Assembly (NCBI RefSeq): GCF_900112035.1
Contig: NZ_FOKC01000001.1
Location: 62,001-126,000 of the forward strand
Reading direction: 5' to 3'
Length of the DNA stretch: 64,000 bases
Source: Nocardioides alpinus
GTDB taxonomy: Bacteria > Actinomycetota > Actinomycetes > Propionibacteriales > Nocardioidaceae
In this document: one piece after another, positions 17,320 through 25,679 of the stretch
Layout: each line of letters begins with the position of its first letter
Numbering within the stretch: the first letter of the stretch is position 1
The notes under the pieces: model-generated
The model's input: only the letters and a program-made list of their open reading frames with translations
What the model was told of the DNA's origin: nothing
The model's database searches: none
Program-made: the position numbers and the translations under genes

Positions 17320-19496
17320 GCCGTCTCGGTACCCGTGCGCGCCGCCAGCGATGCGGCGACCGAGTGGTCCGGTGTGGCCGTCGGCTCGGCGTGCTGGCGC
17401 AGCACGACGAGGGTGTGGGTGGTGAGGTCGAACGTCGCGCCGGCCTCGAGCGTCGGGTCGGCGTCCGCGTTGCCGCCCGTGTCGATGACGACGTCCCACG
17501 CCGGGGCGTACTCCTCCGACGGCAGCGTCGCCTGCGTCGGGCCGTCGGCGTTGAAGTAGAGCAGGAAGTGGTCGTCGGTGATCGTCTTGCCGCGGGCGTC
17601 CTTGCCGGCGATCCCGTCGCCGTTGAGGTACATCCCGATCGCCTTGCCGCCCTCCCAGTCACCGTCCTCCATCGGCTGCCCGTCGAGGTCGAGCCACACG
17701 ATGTCGTTGAGGCGCTCCCCGTCGCCGGTGCGCACCTCGCCGCCGGTGAAGAAGCGCTTGCGGTGGAAGGTCGGGTGCTCGGCGCGCAGCTTGGCGACGG
17801 CCGCGGTGAACTCGATGAGCGGCGTGTCGGCGTCGTCCCAGTGCACCCAGCTGATCTCGCTGTCCTGGGCGTAGGTGTTGTTGTTGCCGTCCTGGGTGCG
17901 GCTCAGCTCGTCACCGTGCAGGAGCATCGGTACGCCCTGGCTGAGCAGCAGCGTCGCGATGAAGTTGCGCTGCTCCCGGGCCCGCGCCTCGAGGATCTCC
18001 GCGTCGTCGGTCGGGCCCTCCACGCCGTGGTTCCAGGAGCGGTTGTGGCTCTCGCCGTCGTTGTTGTCCTCGCCGTTGGCGTCGTTGTGCTTCTCGTTGT
18101 AGGACACGAGGTCGCGCAGCGTGAAGCCGTCGTGGGCGGTGACGAAGTTGATGCTCGCGAACGGACGACGGCCCGAGTGCTCGTAGAGGTCCGAGGAGCC
18201 GGACAGCCGGGAGGCGAAGTCGCCCAGCGAGGGCTCGCCGCGCCAGAAGTCGCGGACGGTGTCGCGGTAGTCGCCGTTCCACTCGGTCCACTGGGGCGGG
18301 AAGCCGCCGACCTGGTAGCCGCCGGGTCCGATGTCCCACGGCTCCGCGATGAGCTTGACCTGGCTGACCACCGGGTCCTGCTGCACCATCTCGAAGAACG
18401 TGGAGAGCTTGTCGACGTCGTAGAACTCGCGGGCCAGGGTGGCCGCGAGGTCGAAGCGGAAGCCGTCGACGTGCATCTCGGTGACCCAGTAGCGCAGCGA
18501 GTCCATGATCAGCTGCACCGAGTGCGGGTGGCGCACGTTGAGGGTGTTGCCGGTGCCGGTGTAGTCCATGTAGTAGCGCTGGTCGTCCTCGACGAGGCGA
18601 TAGTAGGCCGCGTTGTCGATGCCCTTGAAGCTCAGCGTCGGACCGAGGTGGTTGCCCTCGGCAGTGTGGTTGTAGACGACGTCGAGGATGACCTCGATGC
18701 CTGCGGCGTGCATGGCCTTGACCATCGCCTTGAACTCCTGGACCTGCTGGCCGGCGTTGCTCGAGGCATAGTCGGCGTGGGGCGCGAAGAAGCCCAGGGT
18801 GTTGTAGCCCCAGTAGTTGCGCAGGCCCTGGTCGAGCAGCGTCGAGTCCTGGACGAACTGGTGCACCGGCATCAGCTCGATCGCGGTGACGCCCAGCTTC
18901 TGCAGGTGGGCCGTGATCGCCGGGTGCGCGAGCCCGGCGTACGTCCCGCGCTGCTCCTCCGGCACCTCCGGGTGCAGCTGGGTGAGGCCCTTGACGTGCG
19001 CCTCGTAGATGAAGGACTCGTTGTAGGGGATCGAGAGGCGGCGGTCACCCTCCCAGTCGAAGAACGGGTTGATCACGACGCCGTGCGTCATGTGCGCGGC
19101 GGAGTCGTCGTCGTTCTTGCTGTCCTCGTCACCGAAGTCGTAGGCGAAGAGCGACTGGTCCCAGTCGATCTCTCCGGCGGTCGCCTTGGCGTAGGGGTCG
19201 AGCAGCAGCTTGTTGGGGTTGCAGCGCAGGCCCTGCGTCGGGTCCCACGGACCGTGGACGCGGTAGCCGTAGCGCTGCCCGGGCTGGACCGTCGGGATGT
19301 AGCAGTGCCAGACGTAGGCGTCGACCTCGGTGACCTCGAGCTTGGTCTCCACGAAGGAGCCCGGCTGGTCGGGGTCGGGGTCGAACAGGCAGAGCTCGAC
19401 GCGCTCGGCGACCTCGCTGAAGAGGGCGAAGTTGGTGCCGCTGCCGTCGAAGGTCGCACCCAGGGGGTAAGCCGTGCCCGGCCAGTTCTCGATCAC
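17316..19496 (-). CDS. glgX: glycogen debranching enzyme GlgX/TreX
   Basis: The 726-residue protein has an N-terminal CBM48 domain (PLGATFDGSGTNFALFSEVA) and a GH13 catalytic domain with VILDVVYNHTAEG, DGFRFDLAATL (nucleophile), LIAEPWDIG (acid) and FVTAHDGFTL. It hydrolyses alpha-1,6 branches of glycogen to give linear maltodextrins for TreY. The context, glgX-treY-treZ with overlapping ends, indicates the TreX role. The upstream gap of about 160 bases contains the terminator of the preceding minus-strand gene, so its promoter lies in the short stretch 19497-19552 or further upstream. Confidence 0.97.
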   Translation of the reverse strand: MIENWPGTAYPLGATFDGSGTNFALFSEVAERVELCLFDPDPDQPGSFVETKLEVTEVDAYVWHCYIPTVQPGQRYGYRVHGPWDPTQGLRCNPNKLLLDPYAKATAGEIDWDQSLFAYDFGDEDSKNDDDSAAHMTHGVVINPFFDWEGDRRLSIPYNESFIYEAHVKGLTQLHPEVPEEQRGTYAGLAHPAITAHLQKLGVTAIELMPVHQFVQDSTLLDQGLRNYWGYNTLGFFAPHADYASSNAGQQVQEFKAMVKAMHAAGIEVILDVVYNHTAEGNHLGPTLSFKGIDNAAYYRLVEDDQRYYMDYTGTGNTLNVRHPHSVQLIMDSLRYWVTEMHVDGFRFDLAATLAREFYDVDKLSTFFEMVQQDPVVSQVKLIAEPWDIGPGGYQVGGFPPQWTEWNGDYRDTVRDFWRGEPSLGDFASRLSGSSDLYEHSGRRPFASINFVTAHDGFTLRDLVSYNEKHNDANGEDNNDGESHNRSWNHGVEGPTDDAEILEARAREQRNFIATLLLSQGVPMLLHGDELSRTQDGNNNTYAQDSEISWVHWDDADTPLIEFTAAVAKLRAEHPTFHRKRFFTGGEVRTGDGERLNDIVWLDLDGQPMEDGDWEGGKAIGMYLNGDGIAGKDARGKTITDDHFLLYFNADGPTQATLPSEEYAPAWDVVIDTGGNADADPTLEAGATFDLTTHTLVVLRQHAEPTATPDHSVAASLAARTGTETA

Positions 19497-19552
19497 CCCT
19501 CAGACGCTACCGCCGAATGCGTGTGTGTCAGCGATCGGCCACCCCGGCAGGT

Positions 19553-19580
19553 GGTCCCGGTGACGACCGTCACCGGGACC
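19553..19580. terminator. hairpin terminator after the small Cys protein gene
   Basis: GGTCCCGGTGAC and its exact complement form a 12-pair stem with a GACC loop. It lies between the stop of the small gene at 19656-19838 and the start of glgX, both on the minus strand. It is the only strong hairpin in this gap. Confidence 0.75.
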
Positions 19581-19590
19581 CGCCGAGCGC

Positions 19591-19660
19591 TCGGCTGCGG
19601 CCGGCTACAGGCAGCTGCGGTCGGCTGCGGTCGGCTGCCGTCGGCTGCCGTCGGCTCAGG
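19591..19660. repeat. 10-bp tandem repeat, seven units
   Basis: Seven consecutive 10-base units run TCGGCTGCGG, CCGGCTACAG, GCAGCTGCGG, TCGGCTGCGG, TCGGCTGCCG twice, and TCGGCTCAGG. The middle units are nearly identical and the outer ones degenerate. The array ends exactly over the stop codon of the small gene (19656-19658), so it lies in that gene's 3' untranslated region just before its terminator. A period of 10 cannot keep a codon frame, which argues against a coding repeat. Confidence 0.8.
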
Positions 19661-19838
19661 CGGCGACGGCGCGCTCGCGGTCGGACCGCGCGGCCCGACC
19701 CGTCAGCTGGGACTGCTCCGTGCCGCACCAGCAGGTGAACGTGACCACGATGCCGTCGGCGGAGTTGGCCACCGACGAGACCTGGCTCGGGAAGATGAGC
19801 ACTCGGCTGGCGCACACCTGGCAGAAGTTGTCGAACAT
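19656..19838 (-). CDS. small cysteine-containing protein of unknown function
   Basis: This 60-residue protein has Cys6 and Cys9 (NFCQVCAS) and Cys36 and Cys38 (FTCWCGTE), a spacing that could bind one zinc as a CxxC...CxC ribbon. The middle is hydrophobic and beta-like (RVLIFPSQV, GIVVTFTC). A strong GAGGAGG ribbon-side ribosome-binding site sits at 19843-19849, five bases before the ATG. The gene is divergent from a LysR regulator, whose target it may be. I believe it is real because of the ribosome-binding site, codon bias and Cys pattern, but I cannot assign a function. Confidence 0.78.
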   Translation of the reverse strand: MFDNFCQVCASRVLIFPSQVSSVANSADGIVVTFTCWCGTEQSQLTGRAARSDRERAVAA

Positions 19839-19939
19839 CGTGACCTCCTCGGATCTGTTTGTTTGCGGTACGACGATCCTCCCGCGCCTCCGTCTCTAGG
19901 GGTAGCCTCGGTTTCCAGCAACTCCCCAAGGAGATTCCT
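19839..19939. promoter_or_regulatory. divergent promoter region, small Cys protein / LysR regulator
   Basis: This 101-base gap separates two start codons and has ribosome-binding sites at each edge (GAGGAGG for the small gene, AAGGAG for the regulator). LysR proteins usually bind such a shared region. No clear T-N11-A dyad could be picked out by eye. Confidence 0.5.
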
Positions 19940-20857
19940 ATGCTTTCGCTGCACCAGCTGCGGTGCTTCCTCGCCACCTACGAGCACGGCTCGCTGACGG
20001 CCGCCGCGGACGAGCTCGGCTACGCGCAGCCGTCGGTGTCCGAGCAGGTCCGGGCCCTCGAGAAGACCCTCGGCGTGCCACTGTTCCGACGTGTCGGGCG
20101 CGGCGTCGTACCGACCACGCTGGCCGACACGCTGCGCCCGTACGCCGAGCAGGCGATCGCCGCGGCCGAGGAGGCCCGGCGGGCGGTGCAGAGCGCCGTG
20201 TCCCTGGAGAGCGGCACCATCAGGTTCGGGATGTTCGGCGCCGCGCGGCTCTACGCCGGTGCCCAGATCGTCGCCGACGTCCTCGAGCGCTATCCCGGCG
20301 TCCGGGTGGAGCTTATCGGCCAGCACTCCAACGAGGTGCAGGAGCAGCTCCGGCGCGGGCACCTGGAGGCGGCGATGATCGCCGTCACCAGCCTCGAGAG
20401 CGAAGGGATGACGGTCATCCCGGTGGCCCGCGACGAGCTCGTCTACATCTCGGCGGACCCCGAGCGGCTCACCTCACCCGTGACCGCAGCCCGGCTCGCC
20501 AAGGCGTCCCTGATCATGCCGGAGACGACGTGGCGCTCGAGCGACTCCGTCCGCATCGTGCTGCGCCGCTTCCTCCACGAGGCCGGCCACAACCCGGAGA
20601 CCCGCATCGAGGTCGAGGAGGTGGAGACCGCGGTCGACCTGGTCGGTCGCGGGCTGGGCGACTCGGTCATCCCCCGCGGGGGCGCCGAGCAGCTCATCCC
20701 CCAGCTCGCGCCGCACGTCGGCTACGTCTCGCTGCGCCCCAAGCAGTACGACGTGATGGCGATCGTGCACCGCCGAGGTGCCGTGCTCTCCCCTGCGGCC
20801 CAGGTGATGATCGAGGTCGCGACCCGGCACATCCGGTCGGTCACCGAGCCGGTCTGA
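19940..20857 (+). CDS. LysR-family transcriptional regulator
   Basis: The 305-residue protein has a textbook N-terminal winged helix-turn-helix (LHQLRCFLATYEHGSLTAAADELGYAQPSVSEQVRALEK is split here across residues 4-42; key text AADELGYAQPSVSEQV). A LysR substrate-binding domain of two lobes follows from about residue 90 (IRFGMFGAARLYA onward). The inducer is unknown. The ATG at 19940 follows AAGGAG at the right distance and gives the canonical N-terminus. It is divergent from the small Cys protein gene and convergent with the Tad operon. Confidence 0.95.
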   Translation: MLSLHQLRCFLATYEHGSLTAAADELGYAQPSVSEQVRALEKTLGVPLFRRVGRGVVPTTLADTLRPYAEQAIAAAEEARRAVQSAVSLESGTIRFGMFGAARLYAGAQIVADVLERYPGVRVELIGQHSNEVQEQLRRGHLEAAMIAVTSLESEGMTVIPVARDELVYISADPERLTSPVTAARLAKASLIMPETTWRSSDSVRIVLRRFLHEAGHNPETRIEVEEVETAVDLVGRGLGDSVIPRGGAEQLIPQLAPHVGYVSLRPKQYDVMAIVHRRGAVLSPAAQVMIEVATRHIRSVTEPV

Positions 20858-20887
20858 CCGGCTCCCTGCCGACGGTCGTCGCACCCG

Positions 20888-21322
20888 TCACCGCACCGTC
20901 ACCGCGGCGGTGCTGCTCGCTGCCACGCTCGGGTTGTCGGGCGAGCCGGGGATCGCAAGAGGCAGGTCGAGCGGTGCCTCGAGCCGCACCGTGACGGACC
21001 TGCCGACGGGATCGACCCGCACGCCGACGTCGATGCCGGGGTACTTCGCGCCGGCATCCGCTCTCCGGAGGTAGTCACGGACCGCGGCCTCGACGGCCGC
21101 CTCCTCCTGGGCGAGGCGCACCGCGTCCACGCCGTTGGCGTAGACGTCGGTCGACCCCAGGTCAGCGCCGTACAGGGCTGCGCCGTCGGCGAGGTTGTCG
21201 AGGTCCTGGCGCTGGAGGTAGGCGGCGGACGCATCGATGACGACCACGATCGCCATCAGCAGGATGCTCGCGAATCCGATGATCAGCAGCGTCACCTGCC
21301 CCTGCTCGTCGCGGCGTCTCAC
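20888..21322 (-). CDS. TadG-like pilus assembly protein
   Basis: The 144-residue protein has an N-terminal DEQGQVTLLIIGFASILLMAIVVVIDASAAYLQRQ stretch (residues 5-39) that is one membrane helix followed by the amphipathic segment typical of TadE/TadG minor pseudopilins. DNLADGAALYGAD after it matches the Rv-type TadG-like (DUF2134-like) family. It probably sits in the pilus tip or assembly complex. The GTG start overlaps the upstream tadE-like stop as GTGA. It is the last gene of the Tad operon and converges on lysR. Confidence 0.85.
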   Translation of the reverse strand: MRRRDEQGQVTLLIIGFASILLMAIVVVIDASAAYLQRQDLDNLADGAALYGADLGSTDVYANGVDAVRLAQEEAAVEAAVRDYLRRADAGAKYPGIDVGVRVDPVGRSVTVRLEAPLDLPLAIPGSPDNPSVAASSTAAVTVR

Positions 21323-21810
21323 CGCCGGTCCTCGTCGTCCTCGGCATCGTCCTCGGCGTCATCGTCGTCGGTGGTGCTCTCGACGTACTGCCCGATCGGG
21401 ACGGTGTGGCTGGCATCGAGGGAGAAGCTGGGCCTGCCGTTCTCGCCGAAGATCGCCGGGAAGAAGGGCAGGTCGACCCCGGAGTCGACGCGGACCGTGA
21501 TCACCGCCGTGCCCACGTGACAGCTGCCGGCCGGCGCCTCGCAGGTGATCGTCACGCGGGCTCGCTGGTTCGGGGCGCCCTGGTCGGCGAGCACCTGCTC
21601 GACGACTGCGCGCGCCCGCCGCTCACCGGTGGCGTCGTCCGGAGCGAGGGCGTACGCCCTGCCCGCGGCGCGCGCGGCCGCGCTGGTGGCGAACGCACCC
21701 TGCTGCACCTCGAAGACCGAGAGGATGATCCAGACCAGCGGGACCAGCAGGATGATCGCGAGCCAGATGAACTCGACGAGGGCGGAGCCCCGGTCGTCGC
21801 GTCGCGTCAC
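21319..21810 (-). CDS. TadE-like minor pseudopilin
   Basis: The 163-residue protein begins TRRDDRGSALVEFIWLAIILLVP, the TadE pattern of a short basic leader, Gly, then a Glu at position +5 of a membrane helix. The remainder is an extracellular domain with a Cys pair (TCEAPAGSCH) and a very acidic tail of Asp and Glu (about residues 147-163). TadE proteins are processed prepilin-like subunits needed for Flp pilus assembly. The start is the GTG that overlaps the preceding tadE-like stop (GTGA). Confidence 0.87.
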   Translation of the reverse strand: MTRRDDRGSALVEFIWLAIILLVPLVWIILSVFEVQQGAFATSAAARAAGRAYALAPDDATGERRARAVVEQVLADQGAPNQRARVTITCEAPAGSCHVGTAVITVRVDSGVDLPFFPAIFGENGRPSFSLDASHTVPIGQYVESTTDDDDAEDDAEDDEDRR

Positions 21811-22208
21811 GGCGTGACCACCGCCTGCTCGGCGATGGCGTGGCCCTCGACGCGGACGTGGACGCCCGGGCCACCCAGGCCGAGCACCGTCACGTCGGCC
21901 TCGACGACCACCTCGTAGCCCGGAGCACCGCCCAGTGCAGTGGGGCGGACGGTCACCGACCGGACGAACTCCTGCGACAACGCACCGTCGACCAGCTCCT
22001 GCACCTTGGCCTGCCCGGCGGGGACCGACGATCCTGCGACGGCCGCGTGTCGGGCTCCCTCGGCCGCAGCGGAGGCCAGGGTGTTGCGCACGTGGAGCAC
22101 CAGCGCGAGCTGGAGGATCCCGAGCACCAGCGGCAGCAGGACCAGCAGGACGAGGACGAAGTCCACGACGGCAGCCCCGCGCTCGCCCGTGCGGGCGCGA
22201 GAGGTCAC
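21807..22208 (-). CDS. TadE-like minor pseudopilin
   Basis: The 133-residue protein begins TSRARTGERGAAVVDFVLVL followed by more hydrophobic residues, with the GAAVVDF prepilin-like junction (an Asp in place of the usual Glu). LHVRNTLASAAAEGARHAAV then follows, characteristic of the family. A small beta-rich domain completes it. It is the second of three TadE/G-like subunits in this operon, nine bases after the pilin gene. The GTG start at 22208 is favoured by length and by the leader sequence. Confidence 0.88.
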   Translation of the reverse strand: MTSRARTGERGAAVVDFVLVLLVLLPLVLGILQLALVLHVRNTLASAAAEGARHAAVAGSSVPAGQAKVQELVDGALSQEFVRSVTVRPTALGGAPGYEVVVEADVTVLGLGGPGVHVRVEGHAIAEQAVVTP

Positions 22209-22217
22209 GGCTGCGGC

Positions 22218-22412
22218 CTAGCCGCTCACCATCGCGAAGGCCTGGCGGAGCAGGCCCATGAGCTCCTCGCTGACGAACGGCGTCAGCGCGGCGATGACGA
22301 TCGCGGTCATGAGGGTCACCATCACCCACCCCGGAACGTCGCCGCGGTCGTCGCGCACCCGGCCGGCCGGAGGGTCGGGAGGGGACAGCAGTCCCGAGAT
22401 GGGCTGGTGCAT
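22218..22412 (-). CDS. Flp-type pilin / small Tad membrane subunit
   Basis: This 64-residue protein has a hydrophilic leader of about 28 residues ending in RDDRGDVPG and one hydrophobic helix (WVMVTLMTAIVIAALTPFV), then a short tail. Its size and position between tadC and the tadE genes match the small Flp-like pilin of actinobacterial Tad loci. The usual Glu at +5 after the cleavage Gly is not obvious, so it could be a non-classical pilin or an accessory subunit. AAAGGA at 22421-22426 supports the ATG at 22412. It is probably the major structural subunit, which is an inference from context. Confidence 0.75.
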   Translation of the reverse strand: MHQPISGLLSPPDPPAGRVRDDRGDVPGWVMVTLMTAIVIAALTPFVSEELMGLLRQAFAMVSG

Positions 22413-22465
22413 GGTCGTTGTCCTTTCAGGAGGCAACAGGTGGTGGATCGAGGTCAGGGGCCGGA

Positions 22466-23407
22466 TCACGGCGTGGTGAGGCGCAGGCCCAGCACGCCTG
22501 GGTAGAAGGCGAACAAGATGGTCGTCGGAAGCACGAAGAACACGACCGGCGCCATCATCGCGATCTCCTTGCGCGCCGCGGTCTCGATGAGCAACCGGCG
22601 GCCGGCCTCGCGTACGTCGGCGGCCTGGGCGTGCAGCACGTCGGCGAGCGGGGTGCCGCGCTCCATCGCGACAGTGATGCCGGTCGCGAACCGCGCCACG
22701 ATCGGCAGGCCGGTGGACTGCGCGAGGGACTCGAAGGCGTGGCCGACGGGCTCGCCGGTGCGGATCCGGGCAAGGACGTGGGCGAGGTCCTCGGACAGGG
22801 CGCCGTGGCTGCGGCGTACGACCCGGTCGAGCGCCGAGACCGGGCTCTCGCCCGCCGCCACCGAGAGCGCGAGCAGCTCCGCGATGGTGGGGAACTCCGT
22901 GAGGACCTGGCGTTCGCGGTCCTTGACCTGTGCGCTGAGCCGGTTGTCACGGAGGAAGACACCGCAGACGAATCCGAGCAGGGAGAAGACCACCGCCGAC
23001 CCGACGCTGCCGACCCCGCCGAGCGCGCGGACCAGGCTGACGGCGGCCGCTGCGGCGAAGCCGACCAACCCCCACACCACCTGCTCGATGCGGAAGTCCT
23101 GCAGGCTCCGGTCCAGGCCTGCTCGGTCGAGGCGACGGCGTACGGAGGTGCTGCCCCCCAGCACCCGCTCCACCAGGTCGGCAGCCGAGCGCAGCAGCGG
23201 ACCGAAGATCCCGGCCGCCGCCGACGTCGGTGACGACGAGGCCGTGCGCAGGGCGGGTCCCTGGTCGCGCACCGGCAGGTCGCGGAGGTAGGGCAGGACG
23301 CGTTGGGCGAGCTGCGGGCGGCGCAGCACGGCGATCCGCATCGCGACCATCACGACACCGACGCCGGCCAGGCCCCCGAGCAGGCCGCCCCACACCATCG
23401 TGCTCAC
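22466..23407 (-). CDS. tadC: Tad secretion membrane protein TadC (T2SF family)
   Basis: The 313-residue protein has a T2SF domain (about 150-280) with helical text TEFPTIAELLALSVAAGESPVSAL and ERGTPLADVLHAQA, and membrane segments at about 8-25, 105-150 and 285-305. With TadB it forms the inner-membrane platform on which the ATPase TadA acts. The GTG start overlaps the tadB stop, so the two are coupled. Actinobacterial TadC proteins have this length. Confidence 0.92.
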   Translation of the reverse strand: MSTMVWGGLLGGLAGVGVVMVAMRIAVLRRPQLAQRVLPYLRDLPVRDQGPALRTASSSPTSAAAGIFGPLLRSAADLVERVLGGSTSVRRRLDRAGLDRSLQDFRIEQVVWGLVGFAAAAAVSLVRALGGVGSVGSAVVFSLLGFVCGVFLRDNRLSAQVKDRERQVLTEFPTIAELLALSVAAGESPVSALDRVVRRSHGALSEDLAHVLARIRTGEPVGHAFESLAQSTGLPIVARFATGITVAMERGTPLADVLHAQAADVREAGRRLLIETAARKEIAMMAPVVFFVLPTTILFAFYPGVLGLRLTTP

Positions 23408-24258
23408 GACAGGATCCGCTTCTCGACGGGCAGCCTGCCGATCCGCATCATCGCGGCGTAGGCGAGCACACAGACGGCGAACCCGATCCCGAGCACGAGC
23501 ACCCCACCGGGCGAGGCGTAGCGGCGGATGGCCGTGGTCTGGAACGACATGAGGAGCAGCACGATCCAGGGCGCGGCCACCGCGAGCCGGGCGCCGTTGA
23601 CGGTCCAGGCCTGGCGCGACTCCAGCTCCGAGCGGGTGCGGGCGTCGTCGCGGAGGAACCCGGACAGGTTCCGCAGGAGCCGGCCGAGGTCACCGCCGCC
23701 CACCTCACGGGCGAGGCGGAGCCCCTCGATCACGCGGTCCCCCACCGGGTCCGCCAGCCGGTCCTTCAACCGGTCCAGGCACTCGCCGAAGCGGCCGGTG
23801 ACCTGGTAGTCGAGGGCGAACTGGGCGAAGTCGTGGCGCAGGGCCTCGGGACCGTTGGTCCCGAGCGCGGCCACGGCGTCGGGCAGGGACAACCCGGCGC
23901 GTACGGCGCTGGCGAGGTTGTCGACCGCCTCGGGCCAGACCTCCGCGAAGTCGCGCAGCCTCCGGGCCGCGCGTTGGCGCAGCACCGCGACGGGGACATA
24001 GGCCGCCATCGCGGCGAAGACGAACGCGACCGGCACCGTGCGCGAGACCGCCTGGACGACGGCGAAGGCGACAGCGAAGAGCACGGCGCAGAGGGAGACC
24101 ACGCTGGCCGACGTGACGTCGCTGAGCCCGGCGCGACCGAGCAGGCGACCGAGGGCGGTGGAGGTGGGCGTGGACACCTTCGGCCGGCGCGGCAGGGCGA
24201 AGGCCGACCAGATGAGGAGGAGACCGACGCCGACCCCCAGCCCGACGAGCGCGCCCAT
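23404..24258 (-). CDS. tadB: Tad secretion membrane protein TadB (T2SF family)
   Basis: The 284-residue protein has an N-terminal helix (GALVGLGVGVGLLLIWSAF), a pair of helices at ~55-90, the T2SF core with EVWPEAVDNLASAVRAGLSL and FLRDDARTRSELESRQAW, and C-terminal helices. It partners TadC in the pilus assembly platform. The ATG overlaps the tadA stop as TGATG, which sets the start; longer in-frame extensions upstream have no family character. Confidence 0.92.
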   Translation of the reverse strand: MGALVGLGVGVGLLLIWSAFALPRRPKVSTPTSTALGRLLGRAGLSDVTSASVVSLCAVLFAVAFAVVQAVSRTVPVAFVFAAMAAYVPVAVLRQRAARRLRDFAEVWPEAVDNLASAVRAGLSLPDAVAALGTNGPEALRHDFAQFALDYQVTGRFGECLDRLKDRLADPVGDRVIEGLRLAREVGGGDLGRLLRNLSGFLRDDARTRSELESRQAWTVNGARLAVAAPWIVLLLMSFQTTAIRRYASPGGVLVLGIGFAVCVLAYAAMMRIGRLPVEKRILS

Positions 24259-25550
24259 CAGCGGCCCTCCTCCGAGGCGAGCACCTCGTGGATGTCGATG
24301 CCGACCCGCTCGTAGCGCTCCACCTGCGCCGGCACGCCGCCCGTACGACGCAGCTCGTTGCCGTGCCGCACGAAGATCGGCTCGACCTCGATGACGTCGG
24401 CCTCCACCCGACCCGGGACGGAGACGATCTCGTTGACCCGGCGTACGCCGTCCGCGCCCACACCGAGGTGCACGACGAGGTCGACGGACGTCGCGACCGT
24501 CGGCACCACGAAACGAGCAGAGATGTTGTCGCCTGCGAGGAGCGGCAGCGTGCACATCTTCACGAGCGCCTCTCGGGCGCTGTTGGCGTGGAGCGTGCAC
24601 ATGCCGGGCAGCCCGGAGTTGAGGGCGAGGAGCAGGTCCAGGCACTCCGCGGCGCGCACCTCGCCCACCAGGATCCGGCTCGGCCGCATCCGCAGCGCCT
24701 CCTTGACGAGGTCGCGGAGCACTATCTCGCCGGTCTGCTCGAGACCTGCCTGCCGCGTCTGCATGGCCACCCAGTCGGGGTGGCTGAACCTCAGCTCGAA
24801 GACCTCCTCGACGCTGACCACCCGTTCACCCCCCGGCACGGATGCGGCCAGGCAGTTGAGCATCGTGGTCTTGCCGGCCTGCGTCCCTCCGGCAACGAGG
24901 ATGTTGAGGCCGGCACGCACCGACGCCTCGAGGAAGCGTGCGGACTGCGGGGTCAGGCTGCCGAGCGCGACCAGGTCGGAGAGCCGGTGGGCGCGGAGAA
25001 GGAACTTGCGGATGTTGACGGCCGTGAAGCCGCGGGCGATGCCCTCGAGCACCACGTGGAGGCGGTGGCCCTCGGGGAGCATCGCGTCGACGAACGGCGT
25101 CGAGATGTCGAGGCGGCGCCCGCTCGACTTGAGCATCCGCTCGACGAGCTCGTTGACCTGCGCGGTGTCGAGCCGCAGGTTGGTCAGCTCGTGCCGTCCC
25201 CGACGTGCGATGAAGACACGCTCGGGAGAGTTGATCCAGACCTCCTCGACCTCGGGGTCGTCGAGGAACGGCTGGAGCGGGCCGAAGCCCGAGACCCGGG
25301 CGACCAGCTCGCCGACCATCACGTCGTCGTCGGCGATCGGCGCGACGGCACCGGTCAGGCTGAGCTGGTCGTGGTCACGCACGACGTCCTCAGCGATACG
25401 TCGTACGACGACCGCCTCGCGCTGCGGGTCGACACCCTCGCGACGGACCCGCTCGCGCACCTGCCCGTCCAGTCTCTGCACGAGGTCGAGGTGGGCGTCC
25501 GGGCGCGGCGCAGTGGACCTGCGGTCGACCGCCAGACGATCTGCTGCCAT
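24258..25550 (-). CDS. tadA: Tad/CpaF-family secretion ATPase
   Basis: The 430-residue ATPase has Walker A GGTQAGKTT, Walker B RILVGEVRAAE and the His box TLHANSARE. The N-terminal domain (~30-150) carries GFGPLQPFLDDPEVEEVWIN, the CpaF hallmark. It powers Flp pilus extension, and perhaps retraction, at the inner membrane face. The Asp box Glu-Glu motif is VVSVEEVFELR, where Val replaces the Thr usual in EETxEL, a mild variation. The ATG at 25550 is preferred to a GTG nine codons upstream. It heads the operon tadA-tadB-tadC-pilin-tadE-tadE-tadG. Confidence 0.95.
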   Translation of the reverse strand: MAADRLAVDRRSTAPRPDAHLDLVQRLDGQVRERVRREGVDPQREAVVVRRIAEDVVRDHDQLSLTGAVAPIADDDVMVGELVARVSGFGPLQPFLDDPEVEEVWINSPERVFIARRGRHELTNLRLDTAQVNELVERMLKSSGRRLDISTPFVDAMLPEGHRLHVVLEGIARGFTAVNIRKFLLRAHRLSDLVALGSLTPQSARFLEASVRAGLNILVAGGTQAGKTTMLNCLAASVPGGERVVSVEEVFELRFSHPDWVAMQTRQAGLEQTGEIVLRDLVKEALRMRPSRILVGEVRAAECLDLLLALNSGLPGMCTLHANSAREALVKMCTLPLLAGDNISARFVVPTVATSVDLVVHLGVGADGVRRVNEIVSVPGRVEADVIEVEPIFVRHGNELRRTGGVPAQVERYERVGIDIHEVLASEEGR

Positions 25551-25679
25551 TGGTGCCTGCTTCCCCGAGACGTGCACTGGGGACGCTACCCAGCAAGACG
25601 CACCTGGAAACAGGGGTCAGGCAAAGGTTGTGGAGAACCTCCGGGTCACCGCCGCGCGGATCGAGAACTGCCGGTGGGT

